Source: JACQNR01 sp049515175
GTDB lineage: Bacteria > Acidobacteriota > Terriglobia > UBA7540
Assembly (NCBI GenBank): GCA_049515175.1
Contig: JBEKUI010000090.1
Span: 1-15,344, forward strand
Length of the DNA: 15,344 nucleotides
Reading direction: 5' to 3'
Shown here: positions 13,990 through 15,344 of the stretch, one piece after another
Numbering within the stretch: position 1 is the first letter of the stretch
How the letters are laid out: every line of letters begins with the position of its first letter
The notes under the pieces: model-generated
The model's database searches: none
The model's input: the letters and a program-made list of their open reading frames with translations, nothing else
Told to the model about the DNA's origin: nothing
Position numbers and translations under genes: made by a program

Positions 13990-14700
13990 TCACGGCAATA
14001 CCTTAAGGTGGTACGTAACATCCACGACAAAGCCCCAATCCGGGACTTCTCCGTGGAAATGAATGGTATGTTTCCCGGCGGGCAGCGGATTCAACAGGAC
14101 CCAGTAGCCATCCGCCACGGCCTGCTCGTGGAACCCTTCGTAGCATGGCGGCGTGCCGCAACTGGCGGAAAAGATGTTGGGCGATGAGCCTGTGAATGAG
14201 AAGACCGGGCTGCGAAAGCGGTATTTCTCCAGATTCCTGGCCGCAATACCATCAATGGCCACCGAGAGCGTACTGACGTCAATCAGGTCCGCCGCACCGG
14301 CCGCCACGCTGGTTACGTCCGCAGGCGTTGGCCCGTCTTCTGGGACCGCCCCGCCAAAATTAACAATGGGAATGAGAAGGCCTTTCCTTCCAGGTATAGT
14401 GCAGGAGCGCACGACCGGGCCGCCTCCCGTGGTGCCCATCAGGAAAATGACCGGGCCCCACTGTCCCATCGTGCATTGTGCCCCGGTCGGATCGGCGAGC
14501 GGATTGTTGGCCTCTGGCAACCCGAATACGAATTGCCACCACCGCGCGCTCCATTCGCCGTAACTCATTTCGAAAGCCTTCTGCTTGGGGGGAACAACTT
14601 GGGAACTGGCCGTCGCTCCATAGCCAGGGGTTAAACTCAGTCCCAGGGCGAACGCCGCCACCAGGAACGACTGTAGAAAATACTTTGTGTGTTTCTTCAT
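13990..14700 (-). CDS. Secreted protein of unknown function
   Basis: 236 residues from ATG 14698-14700, chosen because AAGGAGG precedes it and because it opens with a clear Sec signal peptide: MKKHTK, a hydrophobic core at about 8-24, and a likely cut after Ala29 or Ala31. The mature part starts with aromatic-rich EWSARWWQFVFGLP (49-62) and NPLADPTGAQC (66-76), then GPVIFLMGT and CTIPGRKGLLIPIVNF (100-115). Two cysteine pairs (Cys76/Cys100 and two in a CGTPPC stretch near the middle of the C-terminal half) could form disulfides. Near the C-terminus, TIHFHGEVPDWGF resembles a beta-sandwich end. I recall similar conserved hypothetical secreted proteins in other bacteria but no assigned function. 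It is transcribed away from the sigma factor gene and ends at a strong hairpin. Confidence 0.75.
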   Translation of the reverse strand: MKKHTKYFLQSFLVAAFALGLSLTPGYGATASSQVVPPKQKAFEMSYGEWSARWWQFVFGLPEANNPLADPTGAQCTMGQWGPVIFLMGTTGGGPVVRSCTIPGRKGLLIPIVNFGGAVPEDGPTPADVTSVAAGAADLIDVSTLSVAIDGIAARNLEKYRFRSPVFSFTGSSPNIFSASCGTPPCYEGFHEQAVADGYWVLLNPLPAGKHTIHFHGEVPDWGFVVDVTYHLKVLP

Positions 14701-14990
14701 CGCTGATTCCTCCTTTTCTGTAGAACCAATCCGGTTCGTCCCGTACCATCCTCCTTGCGACCGGTGAGATCTTTCCGGCATTGACCCGGCGGCCACGGCC
14801 GACTGCAGGCACAAGATAGGACCTCTTTCGGAGACCAGGGCGCTGCTGTCCGCTGCTCCCCTCACTTCCAGAAGCGAGAACCGAGAGCAAGAACTGCAAA
14901 GCGAAAAAAGGAAATTACATTTGAGAATTACCTATGAATCTGGTAACGTTTCCGTCAACAGTCCCTCGCCCGCTGGTATGGGGGTGTTTT
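14701..14990. other. Intergenic region between divergent secreted-protein and sigma-factor genes
   Basis: Apart from the ribosome site at 14709-14715, no gene is supported here. The stretch at about 14908-14945 is A/T-rich against a GC-rich background, which suits a promoter for the sigma factor, but no convincing -35/-10 pair could be assigned. Confidence 0.5.
14709..14715 (-). promoter_or_regulatory. Ribosome binding site of the secreted protein
   Basis: AAGGAGG on the minus strand, eight bases ahead of ATG 14700. It settles the start against the longer open frame that reaches 14865. Confidence 0.85.
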
Positions 14991-15344
14991 GTGTCCTCGT
15001 CCTCCACACATGAGGTGACCGGCCTACTCCGGGCCTGGAGCGCGGGCGACGGGCAAGCCTTGGATCAACTCACTTCAATCGTTTACGGCGATCTGCACCG
15101 GCTGGCGCATCGCTACATGACTCGCGAGCGGACGGGTCACACCCTCCAGACCACGGCCCTGATCAACGAAGTTTTCATGAAGCTAGTGGATACTCGCGGG
15201 GTCAGCTGGCACGACCGGGGCCACTTCTTCGCCCTCTGCGCGCAGTTGATGCGCCGGGTACTGACCGATCATGCCCGCGGTCGATACACGCTCAAGCGGG
15301 GGGGCGGAGCAAAGGCTCTTAACTTCGACGAATCCCTGGTGGTG
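14991..15344 (+). CDS. ECF RNA polymerase sigma factor, Solibacter/TIGR02999-like group (partial)
   Basis: 118 codons are visible; the gene runs off the right edge. The protein opens with VTGLLRAWSAGDGQALDQL, then VYGDLHRLAHRYM and GHTLQTTALINEVFMKLVD, followed by HFFALCAQLMRRVLTDHARGR. This is sigma region 2 in the form typical of the ECF group expanded in Acidobacteria and Planctomycetes. I chose GTG 14991 because family members carry only a few residues before VTGLL; an in-frame ATG at 14934 would add 19 residues and has no better ribosome site. Region 4 and any anti-sigma gene lie beyond the window. It is divergent from the secreted-protein gene. Confidence 0.85.
   Translation, partial: MSSSSTHEVTGLLRAWSAGDGQALDQLTSIVYGDLHRLAHRYMTRERTGHTLQTTALINEVFMKLVDTRGVSWHDRGHFFALCAQLMRRVLTDHARGRYTLKRGGGAKALNFDESLVV

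Noticed and set aside
13866..14030. Upstream extension of the zinc-ribbon gene to 125 codons.
   Set aside because: It reads through both long hairpins and overlaps the secreted-protein gene. A better ribosome site precedes the internal ATG at 13865.

Overview
This window looks like a high-GC, Gram-negative-type bacterial chromosome segment, most likely from Acidobacteriota or a relative. The lineage guess rests on the sigma factor at the right edge, which resembles the ECF group that is very abundant in Acidobacteria (Solibacter) and Planctomycetes, on the overall base composition, and on a secreted protein of the kind seen in such genomes. It is an inference, not a proof.

Layout. (1) Positions 1-3476, minus strand: a very large DUF4011 / superfamily-1 helicase protein running off the left edge just as a Vsr/MTES_1575-like nuclease domain begins. 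This is the architecture of the Hhe anti-phage system. (2) Positions 3477-3959: a divergent intergenic region with several inverted repeats, including three half-sites that could form competing hairpins ahead of the next gene. (3) Positions 3960-12352, plus strand: eight same-strand genes devoted to one-carbon and methyl-group chemistry. In order they are a methanogen-type thymidylate synthase-like protein, a small corrinoid (B12) protein, a MetF-MetV fusion (methylene-tetrahydrofolate reductase), a methyltetrahydrofolate:corrinoid methyltransferase, a zinc homocysteine S-methyltransferase, a DUF1638 protein, a UroD/MtaA-family zinc methyltransferase, and a RACo-type ferredoxin/ASKHA corrinoid reactivator. 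(4) Positions 12416-13558, minus strand: a membrane GIDE-domain protein, followed by a small zinc-ribbon gene, a pair of long hairpins and a secreted protein of unknown function, all on the minus strand. (5) Positions 14991-15344, plus strand: the start of an ECF sigma factor, cut by the right edge.

How the genes work together. The corrinoid protein, the pterin-binding methyltransferase and the homocysteine methyltransferase are the three catalytic modules of MetH (cobalamin methionine synthase), here as separate polypeptides. The MetF-MetV enzyme would make the methyl-tetrahydrofolate. The AdoMet-binding reactivation domain of MetH is absent; the RACo-like protein can plausibly replace it by reducing inactive cob(II)alamin. 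The UroD-family protein and its overlapping DUF1638 partner suggest that a second, unidentified methyl donor or acceptor shares the same corrinoid protein. The thymidylate synthase-like gene uses the same methylene-folate pool. A sequence resembling a sigma-54 promoter (GG-N10-GC) lies just ahead of the corrinoid gene, so the seven downstream genes may be switched on separately from the thymidylate synthase gene.

All products were read from translation and motif recognition only; no database search was possible.
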